This document shows, in pieces, positions 18,561 to 27,478 of a DNA stretch of 64,000 bases. Position numbers and translations under genes: made by a program. This DNA comes from Natranaerovirga pectinivora (GTDB lineage Bacteria > Bacillota > Clostridia > Lachnospirales > DSM-24629), in NCBI RefSeq assembly GCF_004342165.1, contig NZ_SMAL01000010.1, positions 1-64,000 of the forward strand, written 5' to 3'. The number at the start of each line of letters is the position of its first letter. Position 1 is the stretch's first letter. The notes below the pieces were generated by a model. It had not been told where the DNA came from. It did not search any database and saw only the letters and a list, made by a program, of their open reading frames with translations.

Positions 18561-18596
18561 AATGGTAGGTGTTTTAACACCTACCATTATTTTTAT
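18561..18596 (+). terminator. Terminator of S-layer gene A
   Basis: AATGGTAGGTGTT pairs with AACACCTACCATT, followed by ATTTTTAT. Confidence 0.9.
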
Positions 18597-18710
18597 GCTC
18601 TTCGTTAAAAGTTGAGAAAGAATAGGTTTAATTCTACAGATTGTTAACTCTAAGCTGTTCTTATATTGATTATATCTAATATGGATTTAGGAAGGGAAGA
18701 TATAAAGCTA

Positions 18711-18739
18711 TTGATTGGTCACACACGAAATGGTATAAT
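18711..18739 (+). promoter_or_regulatory. Promoter of the middle SLH gene
   Basis: TTGATT, 17-base spacer, TATAAT, about 75 bases before the ATG chosen for the next gene. Confidence 0.6.
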
Positions 18740-18813
18740 ATTCTAAATATGAAAAAATGTAATATTATGGGATGTTGTGTAATAAATTAAGGTTATATAG
18801 GGGGTTGATGAAT

Positions 18814-21105
18814 ATGAAATTAAAACGCAATTTTATTATATTGATGGTAGTCATAATGACTTTTTCATCAGTAACTTTATCTAATGGAAAGAGTAAAATA
18901 AATACATTAGATGAAAAAGCAACAGTTCTTAATCAACTGAATATCTTACTGGGTGATGGGACAGGTTATAATTTGCAAAATCAATTAAAAAGAAGTGAAG
19001 CTGTTACATTTATAGTAGGATTTTTAAATGCTAAAGGTATGGTAGAAGGTAATAAAGAAGATTATAATAAAACATCATTTAAAGACGTTTCTGAAAATAC
19101 TTGGTATGCGCCATATGTGGGGTATTGTGTACAACAAGGTATTATAAGAGGGTTTGATGAACATACATTTGCTCCAGAGGGTACTCTGACAGAAAAAGCC
19201 TTTTTAACAATGGTATTAACAGCACTAGGCTATAAAATCGATGTAGACTTTGACTGGAATAATGTTTTTAGATTTTCTCATATAACTGGATTAGTAAGAG
19301 ATTCTGAATATTTGATAAGAGTTGAAGACAACACTCAATTTACCCGTGGGGATGTAGTGAATGTTTTATATACAGCACTAAAGTTAGAGCATAGACAAAT
19401 TAAAGAGCCTATGTTTGAAAGATTTATTAGGGAAGGCATAATTACTCAAAAACAAGGTGTTGAGTTTGGATTTATAGAAAATGATATACAGGTAGATATA
19501 AAAGAGATTAATGTAACTAGTAATACAGAAGTAGAGATTATTTTTAATAAAAATATTAGTGTATTAGATAAATATAAAATCTATATTACATACGAAGCCG
19601 AGAACCAAGTAAGACAACTACAAGTAAAAGAAATAGTGCCTCAAGATAACTTAGATACATTTATTCTTATATTCAATGAGAGGGAAATGAGACCTGTTGA
19701 ATATAATATTAATATCCTTGAGATTGTTGATCATATAGGTACTATATCACAAAATATTGAGAATAAGTTTCAAGGATATATAACTAAAGAAGTACAATCA
19801 GATTACTTTAAGATAAGCAGAGTAGAAGCTATTAGTAACAAAGAAATAAATGTGTATTTTACTCAACCACTAAATAATATCTCAGGAAACTTCTATTCTT
19901 TCTATAAGAATGGTTCAAAAATAACAGAAATCAATAGCAATAATATAGTAATTAATAAATTAGCAAATACGGATAAGGGAATTAGTATTTTTCTTAGAGA
20001 TTATATTTTTGATTCCATTGATTCATATGACTATTATGAGTTAGCAATAGACGGAGCAATAACAAGTGCTTATGGTGTAAGGCTAAACGATAATAAAGGG
20101 GATATAATGTATTTTAGCCCTACTGAAAAGGAAAGTGAGCCATTAACACTAAATGAGATTAAGGTTATAAACTCAAATACAATACAAATGTTTTTTAATA
20201 GAGAAGTTAATCCAATTATAGCGAGGCAAATATTTAATTATTACATCACAGATAATAATAATAATCCTATACGTGTTAAATCGGCTAAGGTTATAGATAT
20301 TGAAGGCCATAAAGGGAGAACTGTAGTTCTTACAACTGAAAGTAATTTGATTTACAATACCATACACAAAATAATGATTAATAATATCAATGATATTACA
20401 AGGCAGTTTTCAATTCAAGAAAAAGAGTACAATTTTTTAGGGTACTATGTAAATAGTAATGATGTTAAAATTGAGGGTGCAGTTAGCCTAGACAATCATA
20501 CAATTGTTTTAAAAGTAGACAAACCTTTAGATCAAGAGTCTGCAGTATTGGAATTTAATTATTATATAAGTGGAATGAATAGTCTAAATTACGGTACTCA
20601 ACCTTTAGCAGTATATTATGATAATAAAATTGATCCATATACCATAAAACTATTTCTACCATTAGATAAACCCTTAACAACAAATAATTACTATAATGTA
20701 GAAATAAGAAATAGCATAATGGATCACCTGGGGAATTTTCAACAGTCACATAATAATAAATCCTTTAGTATATACCATTATCATAACTATGATATGGGGG
20801 TACAAATATCAAATGCGATAACTGTCGGACAAGACACAATAAAGGTTACATTAAATAAAGAAATAGGTCTTAAAGTGCCAAATGTATTAAATACAAATTA
20901 TACTCTATCGTATGAGAAGAATGGTGTTAAATCCACAAAACAACCTATTGGATTTACTTATATAAATCCAACAACAATTGTTTTAAGATTTGACATCTTA
21001 GAAGAAGGAATAGATTATAATATAAGTTTTAATGAACTAGTTGATTTTGGTGGCAAAGTAACCAGTAGACAAGATTCAGTATCAGTAAAGCAAGGTGTAA
21101 AATAG
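18814..21105 (+). CDS. SLH-domain surface protein with Ig-like modules
   Basis: 763 residues from ATG 18814, which sits nine bases after AGGGGG; in-frame starts at 18772 and 18808 are badly spaced. The signal peptide is about 1-26. Three SLH-type modules follow: around LDEKATVLNQLNILLGDG, then SFKDVSENTWYAPYVGYCVQ with GFDEHTFAPEGTLTEKAF, and a third to about residue 200. The rest is a series of beta-rich modules like the S-layer Ig-like units but much more divergent, with few Ala and many Ile, Asn and Tyr residues. It could be a minor S-layer component or adhesin. It lies between two convergent S-layer paralogues. Confidence 0.88.
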   Translation: MKLKRNFIILMVVIMTFSSVTLSNGKSKINTLDEKATVLNQLNILLGDGTGYNLQNQLKRSEAVTFIVGFLNAKGMVEGNKEDYNKTSFKDVSENTWYAPYVGYCVQQGIIRGFDEHTFAPEGTLTEKAFLTMVLTALGYKIDVDFDWNNVFRFSHITGLVRDSEYLIRVEDNTQFTRGDVVNVLYTALKLEHRQIKEPMFERFIREGIITQKQGVEFGFIENDIQVDIKEINVTSNTEVEIIFNKNISVLDKYKIYITYEAENQVRQLQVKEIVPQDNLDTFILIFNEREMRPVEYNINILEIVDHIGTISQNIENKFQGYITKEVQSDYFKISRVEAISNKEINVYFTQPLNNISGNFYSFYKNGSKITEINSNNIVINKLANTDKGISIFLRDYIFDSIDSYDYYELAIDGAITSAYGVRLNDNKGDIMYFSPTEKESEPLTLNEIKVINSNTIQMFFNREVNPIIARQIFNYYITDNNNNPIRVKSAKVIDIEGHKGRTVVLTTESNLIYNTIHKIMINNINDITRQFSIQEKEYNFLGYYVNSNDVKIEGAVSLDNHTIVLKVDKPLDQESAVLEFNYYISGMNSLNYGTQPLAVYYDNKIDPYTIKLFLPLDKPLTTNNYYNVEIRNSIMDHLGNFQQSHNNKSFSIYHYHNYDMGVQISNAITVGQDTIKVTLNKEIGLKVPNVLNTNYTLSYEKNGVKSTKQPIGFTYINPTTIVLRFDILEEGIDYNISFNELVDFGGKVTSRQDSVSVKQGVK

Positions 21106-21106
21106 A

Positions 21107-21145
21107 AAAAGGGTAGATATTATATATAATATCTACCCTTTTCTT
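21107..21145. terminator. Bidirectional terminator between SLH genes
   Basis: AAAAGGGTAGATATTAT pairs perfectly with ATAATATCTACCCTTTT across a very short loop. T-runs occur on both strands and it separates two convergent genes. Confidence 0.92.
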
Positions 21146-21179
21146 TTACATAATCCAAAAAAGATTATTGTTGAATTTA

Positions 21180-24100
21180 TTATTTAGTTCCAAATTGTAC
21201 AGTAGTAGTATTTGGAGCTTGGTTATTTAAGTCTCTTATACTTAATTCACCTGAAGCACTTACACCAATGCTAGCAATTTGGTTTGAAGCTAATGAATTT
21301 TCAAGAGTAATAGTTACTGTTTTACCATCTGAAGATAATACAGCGCTATCTAATCCAGCAACAAATCCAGCACCTGTAATTGCAAAGTGACTAGCTTCAA
21401 CAGTTCCAACAACTTTTTCACTAAATACTAATGAAATAACATTGTTAGTTTGGTTAATTGATACACCAACGATTTCTGGTTTTGCATTAACTACGTTAGT
21501 TCCTGCAAATACAGCACTTCTATCAGTAGATGATCCATTAGCATTTATAGCTAAACCTTGAAGATCTTCGATTGTTCCGTCTACAGATACATTATAGATT
21601 TTACCTGCTTCAACGCCATTTGGTAATGTAGTTGCATCTAAGAATAAAGTAACTCTTGTTTTATCACTAGAAGCTTCCGCTGCAATGATATGAGCTGATA
21701 AATCAGTTCCATTTTGAGTTAATGTATAAGTTGCAGAAGTACTATTATTAACAGCTTCACTGTAAACTACTGTGATTGTATGTCTATCTGTAGCAACAGC
21801 CGCATCTAACTTAGGAGCTATGTTAGCTACATTAGTACCTGCAAAGTTAACTAGGTAAGTAGAACCGTTTGAGTTAGTTGTTCTTACTGGAATAAATCCA
21901 AATCCATCAGTTAAACCAGCATTAGTTTCTAATGTATAGATTTTACCTGCTTCTAAAGCAGTTCCTAAATTAACAGTTACTTCAGTTACAACATCGTTAG
22001 CTTCAACTGATACTGAAGAGATTGCAACAGTAGTTTCACCTTGTTTAATAGTGAAAGCGCCTGAAGTAATTCCAGTTACAGGTTTGCTAAAGAATACTTT
22101 AACTGCAGTAGAGTTAATTGGAGATACTGTAGATACTTGTGGAGCAACGTTAGTTACGTTAGTTCCTGCAAAAGCTTTTACATTTGCATTATTAGATTCA
22201 ACTAAGTTAGCTGGACCAGTTATAGTAGCTTGGTAAATTACACCAGCATTAAATAATGAAGGATTAGTAGAAGAATCATCTCTAAATTGTACTCTTAATA
22301 CACTTGCGTTAGTTTGAAGTACTTTTTCATAAGTTAATCCAGCATTAGTGTCATTAGTTATTTTATCGATTGCTACAGCTACTTCATTTACATTTTCAGT
22401 AGTTAAGTTATTATCGAATAATAAATCAATAGTATTGTTGTTTACAATTGATACAGCTTGTAGATTAAGAGTAGCAGTTGAAGTAGTTCCAACACCTACG
22501 AATGATTTTCTGCTTGCATTGTTTGCAGCGTTAATAATGTTTCCATTTACATCTGCTACATTTAATACTGTTACATTATATATTTTTCCTGGTGTTTGAT
22601 TTGCAGTTGTTAAAGTTACAACTGTACCCGCTTCATTTAATTCAGCGTTGATAGCATAACCTAAACCACCATCAAATACATAGTTTAATAAGTTTGTTGC
22701 AGTTTCTTCGCTTACTTTTTCACTAAATGTGATTGTTACAGTATTAGCTGATGATTGTACTTGACCAAGGATTGTTGGTGCAGTTGTATCTTTAGCCATA
22801 CCACCAAATAAAGTTTCGTATTTATTCATTACATTTCCTGCATTATCAGTAACATTTTCAATAGTAATGTTGTAGATAGTACCAACAGATTGTTGGCTAG
22901 TTGTTAAAACAACTTGAGTACCAGCTGAGTTTAATTCAGCTTTTAATACTACTAAATCATTGTTAATTGAGTAGTTAGAGATATTTTCAGCAGAAGCTTT
23001 ATTTACTGCTTTAGAAAAATCAACTGTTACTTTATTATTAGCTGTAACAACAGCAGTAGCAGAAGGCTTAGAAGTATCTTTAGCCATGCCACCAAATAAA
23101 GTTTCATATTTATTCATTACATTTCCTACTTTATCAGCAACATTTTCAATAGTAATGTTGTAGATAGTACCAACAGATTGTTCGCTAGTTGTTAAAACAA
23201 CTTGAGTACCAGCTGAGTTTAATTCAGCTTTTAATACTACTAAACCGTTATTCACTGAGTAGTTAGCAATGTTTTCAGCAGAAGCTTTACTAACTGCTTT
23301 AGAGAAATCAACTGTTACTTTATCGTGAGCTGTAACAACAGCGGTAGCAGAAGGCTTAGAAGTGTCTTTAGCCATACCACCAAATAAAGTTTCATATTTA
23401 TCCATTGTATTACCACTTAAATCAGTAACATTTTCAACAGTTATAGTATAGATTGTACCAACAGATTGCTCGTTAGTTGTTAAAACAACTTCAGTACCAG
23501 CTGAGTTTAATTCAGCTTTTAATACTACTAAATTATTGTTGATTTTATAGTTATTAATATTTGTAGCTGTAACTACGTCTACTGGCTTAGAAAAGTTTAC
23601 TGTAACTGTTTGGTTATCAGTAACTACAGCAGTAGCAGCTGGCTTAGTATTATCAACAGGTAAACCTACAAATGATTTTGTAGCACCAGCTACAGATAAA
23701 TCATAAGCAACATATGGTGTTTGAGCTGCTGTTGACACTCTTACTGTTTTATTATCTGCTAATAATGTTGCAGAAATTACTGCTAATGATTCGCTAGAAT
23801 TATTATGATTAACAATTGCGAAATTAGCTGCATTTACATCAGCTGGAGTTACTTCTTTATCTAATTTAACTTCTACAAGTGAATTAGAAACAGCTTTTAC
23901 ACTTAGTACAGATAATTGTTGAGTAACTTTCTCAACCAATTGTAAGCCTAATTTTTCAGCTAAAGTTTTAGTGTTGTTATTTGCTTTTGATGCTAATGCA
24001 TCGAAAGTTAATACTGAAATATTTCCAACATTTACTTTATCATTAGAAACTTCTGATAGTGAATTAATTAATCCAACTGAAAGTGCTAATGCTTCTACTG

Positions 24101-24566
24101 TATTCCAGTCGTAATCAACACCAGCTATGTAACCTAGTGCCTCAAGTAATACACGAGTGTATTCTTTAGAACTAATTTCTTCGTAAGGTCTTAAAGTTCC
24201 ATCTTCGTAACCTACAACACCTAACTCAGGGTTAGCTTTTAAGAAAGCCATTAATTTTTGAACGAATGGTGAAACCCCTTGCTCATTTGCATCAGCAAAA
24301 GTTGGGCTATTTCCGTCAAATGTAAAGTTATCAAATTCAGCTTGTCTTCCTAAAAGACGAATAAGCATTGTGAACGCACGGTATCTTGTCATATTTTGTT
24401 CTAAGTTAACACCGTTACCTTCTCCAACGATAACCTCAAGTTCTAATACTCTAGCGATTTTTTCAGCATTTGTTAATGGTGCAGCAAATGAGCTGAAAGC
24501 AAAACTAGATAAGATCATTTGGCCTGCTAAAGCAAAAGCCATTATTTTTTTTGTGCTATTTTTCAT
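21180..24566 (-). CDS. S-layer protein with SLH region and Ig-like repeats (copy B)
   Basis: 1,128 residues from ATG 24566, nine bases after AAGGAGG; the ATG at 24575 abuts the ribosome site. The signal peptide ends near SSFAA. The first 200 residues hold SLH-type modules that differ markedly from copy A. From about residue 218 the protein follows copy A module for module, at roughly two thirds identity by eye, including three 96-residue repeats and the same C-terminal motif VQFGTK. It may replace, or co-assemble with, copy A; the different anchoring region suggests a different affinity or partner (inference). The predicted leader is about 95 bases and contains an inverted repeat. Confidence 0.92.
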   Translation of the reverse strand: MKNSTKKIMAFALAGQMILSSFAFSSFAAPLTNAEKIARVLELEVIVGEGNGVNLEQNMTRYRAFTMLIRLLGRQAEFDNFTFDGNSPTFADANEQGVSPFVQKLMAFLKANPELGVVGYEDGTLRPYEEISSKEYTRVLLEALGYIAGVDYDWNTVEALALSVGLINSLSEVSNDKVNVGNISVLTFDALASKANNNTKTLAEKLGLQLVEKVTQQLSVLSVKAVSNSLVEVKLDKEVTPADVNAANFAIVNHNNSSESLAVISATLLADNKTVRVSTAAQTPYVAYDLSVAGATKSFVGLPVDNTKPAATAVVTDNQTVTVNFSKPVDVVTATNINNYKINNNLVVLKAELNSAGTEVVLTTNEQSVGTIYTITVENVTDLSGNTMDKYETLFGGMAKDTSKPSATAVVTAHDKVTVDFSKAVSKASAENIANYSVNNGLVVLKAELNSAGTQVVLTTSEQSVGTIYNITIENVADKVGNVMNKYETLFGGMAKDTSKPSATAVVTANNKVTVDFSKAVNKASAENISNYSINNDLVVLKAELNSAGTQVVLTTSQQSVGTIYNITIENVTDNAGNVMNKYETLFGGMAKDTTAPTILGQVQSSANTVTITFSEKVSEETATNLLNYVFDGGLGYAINAELNEAGTVVTLTTANQTPGKIYNVTVLNVADVNGNIINAANNASRKSFVGVGTTSTATLNLQAVSIVNNNTIDLLFDNNLTTENVNEVAVAIDKITNDTNAGLTYEKVLQTNASVLRVQFRDDSSTNPSLFNAGVIYQATITGPANLVESNNANVKAFAGTNVTNVAPQVSTVSPINSTAVKVFFSKPVTGITSGAFTIKQGETTVAISSVSVEANDVVTEVTVNLGTALEAGKIYTLETNAGLTDGFGFIPVRTTNSNGSTYLVNFAGTNVANIAPKLDAAVATDRHTITVVYSEAVNNSTSATYTLTQNGTDLSAHIIAAEASSDKTRVTLFLDATTLPNGVEAGKIYNVSVDGTIEDLQGLAINANGSSTDRSAVFAGTNVVNAKPEIVGVSINQTNNVISLVFSEKVVGTVEASHFAITGAGFVAGLDSAVLSSDGKTVTITLENSLASNQIASIGVSASGELSIRDLNNQAPNTTTVQFGTK
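22785..23648 (-). repeat. Three tandem 288-bp repeats inside S-layer gene B
   Basis: On the minus strand the units run 23648-23361, 23360-23073 and 23072-22785. Units 2 and 3 are close to identical over long stretches, for example around AACATTTTCAATAGTAATGT on the plus strand near 22852 and 23141. They are homologous to the repeats of copy A in inverted orientation. Confidence 0.9.
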
Positions 24567-24636
24567 TAATAACATCCTCCTTAAATACGTAATTTTGATA
24601 TAGTTTTATCGACAAACTAAAACAAAACAACTATTA

Positions 24637-24657
24637 AGTTGACCTTTTATGTCAACT
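24637..24657 (-). promoter_or_regulatory. Inverted repeat in 5' leader of S-layer gene B
   Basis: AGTTGAC, 7 bases, GTCAACT: a perfect seven-base inverted repeat just downstream of the predicted transcription start. It could be a protein-binding operator or a stabilising leader hairpin. Copy A has no equivalent. Confidence 0.4.
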
Positions 24658-24669
24658 AGGTACGAGTAC

Positions 24670-24698
24670 ATTCTATCTAATTGCAATAGCATATTCAA
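24670..24698 (-). promoter_or_regulatory. Promoter of S-layer gene B
   Basis: On the minus strand: TTGAAT (24698-24693), 17-base spacer, TAGAAT (24675-24670). Confidence 0.55.
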
Positions 24699-24974
24699 TG
24701 CACAAAATATTCCAAGGGGGTTAAGGGGTAATGAAAATAGATGTAATATAAGTAAAAAAAATAAATATATATAATAGTAGGAAAATTTTTGTGCCTGTAT
24801 TATGCAATATATTTATAACCTATAATAAATTTGTAATAAATACACATCAATCATTTATAAAATACTTCAAGATACTAGATTTAATTAATATATAATAATG
24901 TAGAAATAGGGCAGTTTATGTGAATTTCAAATAAAACCTTTACAATTCAAATAAGTTCTGATAGAATAATCTTG

Positions 24975-25003
24975 TTGTTACGAAAGTGTTACAAAAGTAT
25001 AAA
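24975..25003 (+). promoter_or_regulatory. Promoter of M23 peptidase gene
   Basis: TTGTTA, 17-base spacer, TATAAA. The leader is short, about 17-20 bases, ending in CGGAGGA. Confidence 0.55.
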
Positions 25004-25026
25004 CAAATTATACGGAGGATTTTCTT

Positions 25027-26592
25027 ATGAATGGATTACCAAAATGCTCTGAAATGATGGTTATAAAACGTCTGCAAGTTATAATGATAGCTTTCTGCAC
25101 GATGTTCATCATTTTTGCAGTAAATCGACTTGGTTCACACACATCAAACGAAGTCCAGCCTGTTTTAGCTAGTGCATATAAAGTAGTTTTAGACGGAAAT
25201 GAAATTGGTATTATAGAAGATAAAAATCAAGTAGATGACTTATTTAGAAATATATCTTACAAAGTACAAAGAGATCTTAATAAAAGTATGTTAATAAATA
25301 AAAACATTAAGTATTATATTGAACATACTGAACCAAGTAATTTCACTAGTTTAGAAGAGTTAGAAGTAATTATATATGAATCATTACTAAGTCGAGCTTC
25401 TGATTTTAAACAAATGGCCTATATACTTAAAGTTAATGATTTAGAAATAGCATTAGAAAATCAAGAAGCTGTTCTTTCAGTTCTTGAAGAGGTTCAAAAG
25501 AAGTATGACAGGCGTGGACAATTCAGTGTTGAACTTGTATCTAATAAGGAAGAGGAAGAAACTTTAATAGCAAGAGTTTCTAAATTAGATAAAATTGAAA
25601 GAGATACAAATATGGTTACAGCAACTATGAGTTTAAGTAGTGATAATGATGCAGAAGAAGTAGTAGAAGAGATAGATGAAGGCAGTGAAATTGTTGAAAT
25701 TGATTTTGTTGAAACAGTAGAAGTTTTTTCAGGATATATAAGTATGAATGACTTAAAAACAATTGAAGAAGCCATTGAACTTATAACAAAAGAAAAAGAA
25801 GAAGAAAAAATTTACGAGGTTCAAAGTGGAGACAGTCTTTCTGTTATAGCATATAAAAATGAAATGGCATTACAAGACTTGTTAAAACTAAACCCTAACA
25901 TCACTGAAAAATCAGTACTACAAATTGGTCAAGAACTGGTTATTACAGTTCCTGAACCAGAACTATCAGTCCTTACAAGAGAAAAAATTGTATATACAGA
26001 AGATGTTAGAAGAGGAACTGAGTATGTTAATAATGCAAACAAATACAAAGGGCACTCACAAACAATTAATAATGGGTCAGATGGTGTAAAAGAAGTAACA
26101 GCAATAATCAGTAAAGTTAATGGTTATGAAGATGGAAAAGAAGTTGTTGAAGAAAGAATCATTCAACAACCAGTTTCAAGAGTTATCGAAGTTGGAACAA
26201 AGCCTCTACCTTTTGGTTCAACAGGTCAATATATAAGACCTATAGCTGGTGGAAGATTTACATCAGGATTTGGTTATCGAAGTGGTGGATTCCATTATGG
26301 TGTTGACTTTGCTACTGCAATAGGAACGCCTGTTAGAGCATCAGATGGTGGAAGAGTTGTTTTTGCAGGATGGCAAGGTGCATATGGGTATGTTATTTTT
26401 ATAGACCATGGAAATGGTGTAGAAACAAGATATGCTCATCTTAATAGGATTTTAGTAAGAACAGGTCAAATAGTGTCTCAACACGAAAAAATAGCTGAAA
26501 CAGGAAATACGGGAAGAAGTACAGGACCACATATACATTTTGAGATTAGATTTGATGGGGTAGCTGCAAACCCTATGAATTATATAAGATAA
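25027..26592 (+). CDS. Cell-wall M23 endopeptidase with LysM and G5 domains
   Basis: 521 residues. An N-terminal membrane anchor lies at about 15-35. A long helical region with an acidic stretch follows, then one LysM module (about 262-310, YEVQSGDSLSVIAYK) and a G5 domain (about 315-390). The C-terminal M23 metallopeptidase domain has the zinc motifs HYGVD (HxxxD) and HIHFE (HxH) and should cut peptidoglycan cross-bridges. This architecture is common in spore-forming Clostridia near walRK. The LysM and G5 modules bind glycan strands and position the enzyme. CGGAGG precedes the ATG. Confidence 0.92.
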   Translation: MNGLPKCSEMMVIKRLQVIMIAFCTMFIIFAVNRLGSHTSNEVQPVLASAYKVVLDGNEIGIIEDKNQVDDLFRNISYKVQRDLNKSMLINKNIKYYIEHTEPSNFTSLEELEVIIYESLLSRASDFKQMAYILKVNDLEIALENQEAVLSVLEEVQKKYDRRGQFSVELVSNKEEEETLIARVSKLDKIERDTNMVTATMSLSSDNDAEEVVEEIDEGSEIVEIDFVETVEVFSGYISMNDLKTIEEAIELITKEKEEEKIYEVQSGDSLSVIAYKNEMALQDLLKLNPNITEKSVLQIGQELVITVPEPELSVLTREKIVYTEDVRRGTEYVNNANKYKGHSQTINNGSDGVKEVTAIISKVNGYEDGKEVVEERIIQQPVSRVIEVGTKPLPFGSTGQYIRPIAGGRFTSGFGYRSGGFHYGVDFATAIGTPVRASDGGRVVFAGWQGAYGYVIFIDHGNGVETRYAHLNRILVRTGQIVSQHEKIAETGNTGRSTGPHIHFEIRFDGVAANPMNYIR

Positions 26593-26594
26593 AT

Positions 26595-26629
26595 AAAATC
26601 CCACATCTATTTGAAGGTGTGGGATTTTT
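26595..26629 (+). terminator. Terminator after M23 gene
   Basis: AAAATCCCACATC pairs with GGTGTGGGATTTTT across a short loop. Confidence 0.9.
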
Positions 26630-26647
26630 GGCTTCAGTTATATTCTA

Positions 26648-26676
26648 TTTACATAATACAGTATATTTGATAAAAT
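26648..26676 (+). promoter_or_regulatory. Promoter of walRK operon
   Basis: TTTACA, 17-base spacer, TAAAAT, directly after the M23 terminator and about 30 bases before the walR start. Confidence 0.5.
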
Positions 26677-26705
26677 GAAACTAATTTATATTAGGGGTGG
26701 TATTA

Positions 26706-27395
26706 ATGGAACATAAGGTTTTAGTTGTTGATGATGAAAAATCAATTGTTGATATATTAAAGTTTAACTTAAAGAGAGAAGGATTTAATGTATGTGTTGC
26801 TTACGATGGAGAAGAGGCAATAGATATAATTCATAAAGAAAAACCAGATTTAATCCTTTTAGATATTATGATGCCTAAGCTGGATGGACTACAAACTTGC
26901 AGGATTATTAGAAAAGATTATGATATACCTATAATAATGCTAACAGCAAGAGCAGAAGAGGTTGATAAAGTTCTAGGTCTTGAGCTAGGAGCAGATGATT
27001 ATGTTACTAAGCCTTTTAGTATTAGAGAATTGATGGCTAGAGTTAAAGCAAACTTAAGAAGAACAAATAGCAAAGAAAATAATGGTGAAAAATCTACTAT
27101 TATAACTTTTAAAAATTTAAGCATAGATTTAGCAAAATATGAGGTACTTAAAGATGGTAGGATTATCGAATTAACATTAAGGGAATTTGAATTATTGAAA
27201 TTTTTGTCAACACAAAAAGAACAAATTTTTACAAGAGAACAATTGTTAGAAAAAGTTTGGGGATATGAATATTATGGTGATGTAAGAACAGTTGACGTAA
27301 CCATACGAAGATTACGTGAAAAAATAGAAAATGATCCTAGTAAACCAGAATTTATACTCACCAAAAGAGGCGTAGGTTATTTCTTTATGAGATAA
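26706..27395 (+). CDS. walR: OmpR-family response regulator, WalR-like
   Basis: 229 residues from ATG 26706, after AGGGGTGG; a GTG at 26697 overlaps the ribosome site. The receiver domain shows the DD pair (9-10), phospho-acceptor Asp53 in LLDIMMP, and Lys in VTKPFS. The C-terminal winged helix has the segments [25 protein letters not shown]. Assignment to WalR rests on the close similarity of that C-terminus and on the order walR-walK-yycH-like-yycI-like. WalR controls cell-wall hydrolases, and an M23 hydrolase lies just upstream. Confidence 0.88.
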   Translation: MEHKVLVVDDEKSIVDILKFNLKREGFNVCVAYDGEEAIDIIHKEKPDLILLDIMMPKLDGLQTCRIIRKDYDIPIIMLTARAEEVDKVLGLELGADDYVTKPFSIRELMARVKANLRRTNSKENNGEKSTIITFKNLSIDLAKYEVLKDGRIIELTLREFELLKFLSTQKEQIFTREQLLEKVWGYEYYGDVRTVDVTIRRLREKIENDPSKPEFILTKRGVGYFFMR

Positions 27396-27478
27396 ATTAA
27401 GTGTACATTTAAGTGAAGTAAAAACCTTCATAGCTAATGGTGAACCATGAATATCGGGGAGTGTACAGGAGTGAATCT

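Larger units (their letters stand above)
24567..25026. other. 460-bp divergent promoter region
   Basis: This region lies between S-layer gene B (leftward) and the M23 peptidase gene (rightward). No ORF was seen. It contains a leftward promoter, an inverted repeat in the leftward leader and a rightward promoter, each listed separately. The stretch between about 24720 and 24960 shows nothing beyond AT-rich sequence. Confidence 0.6.
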
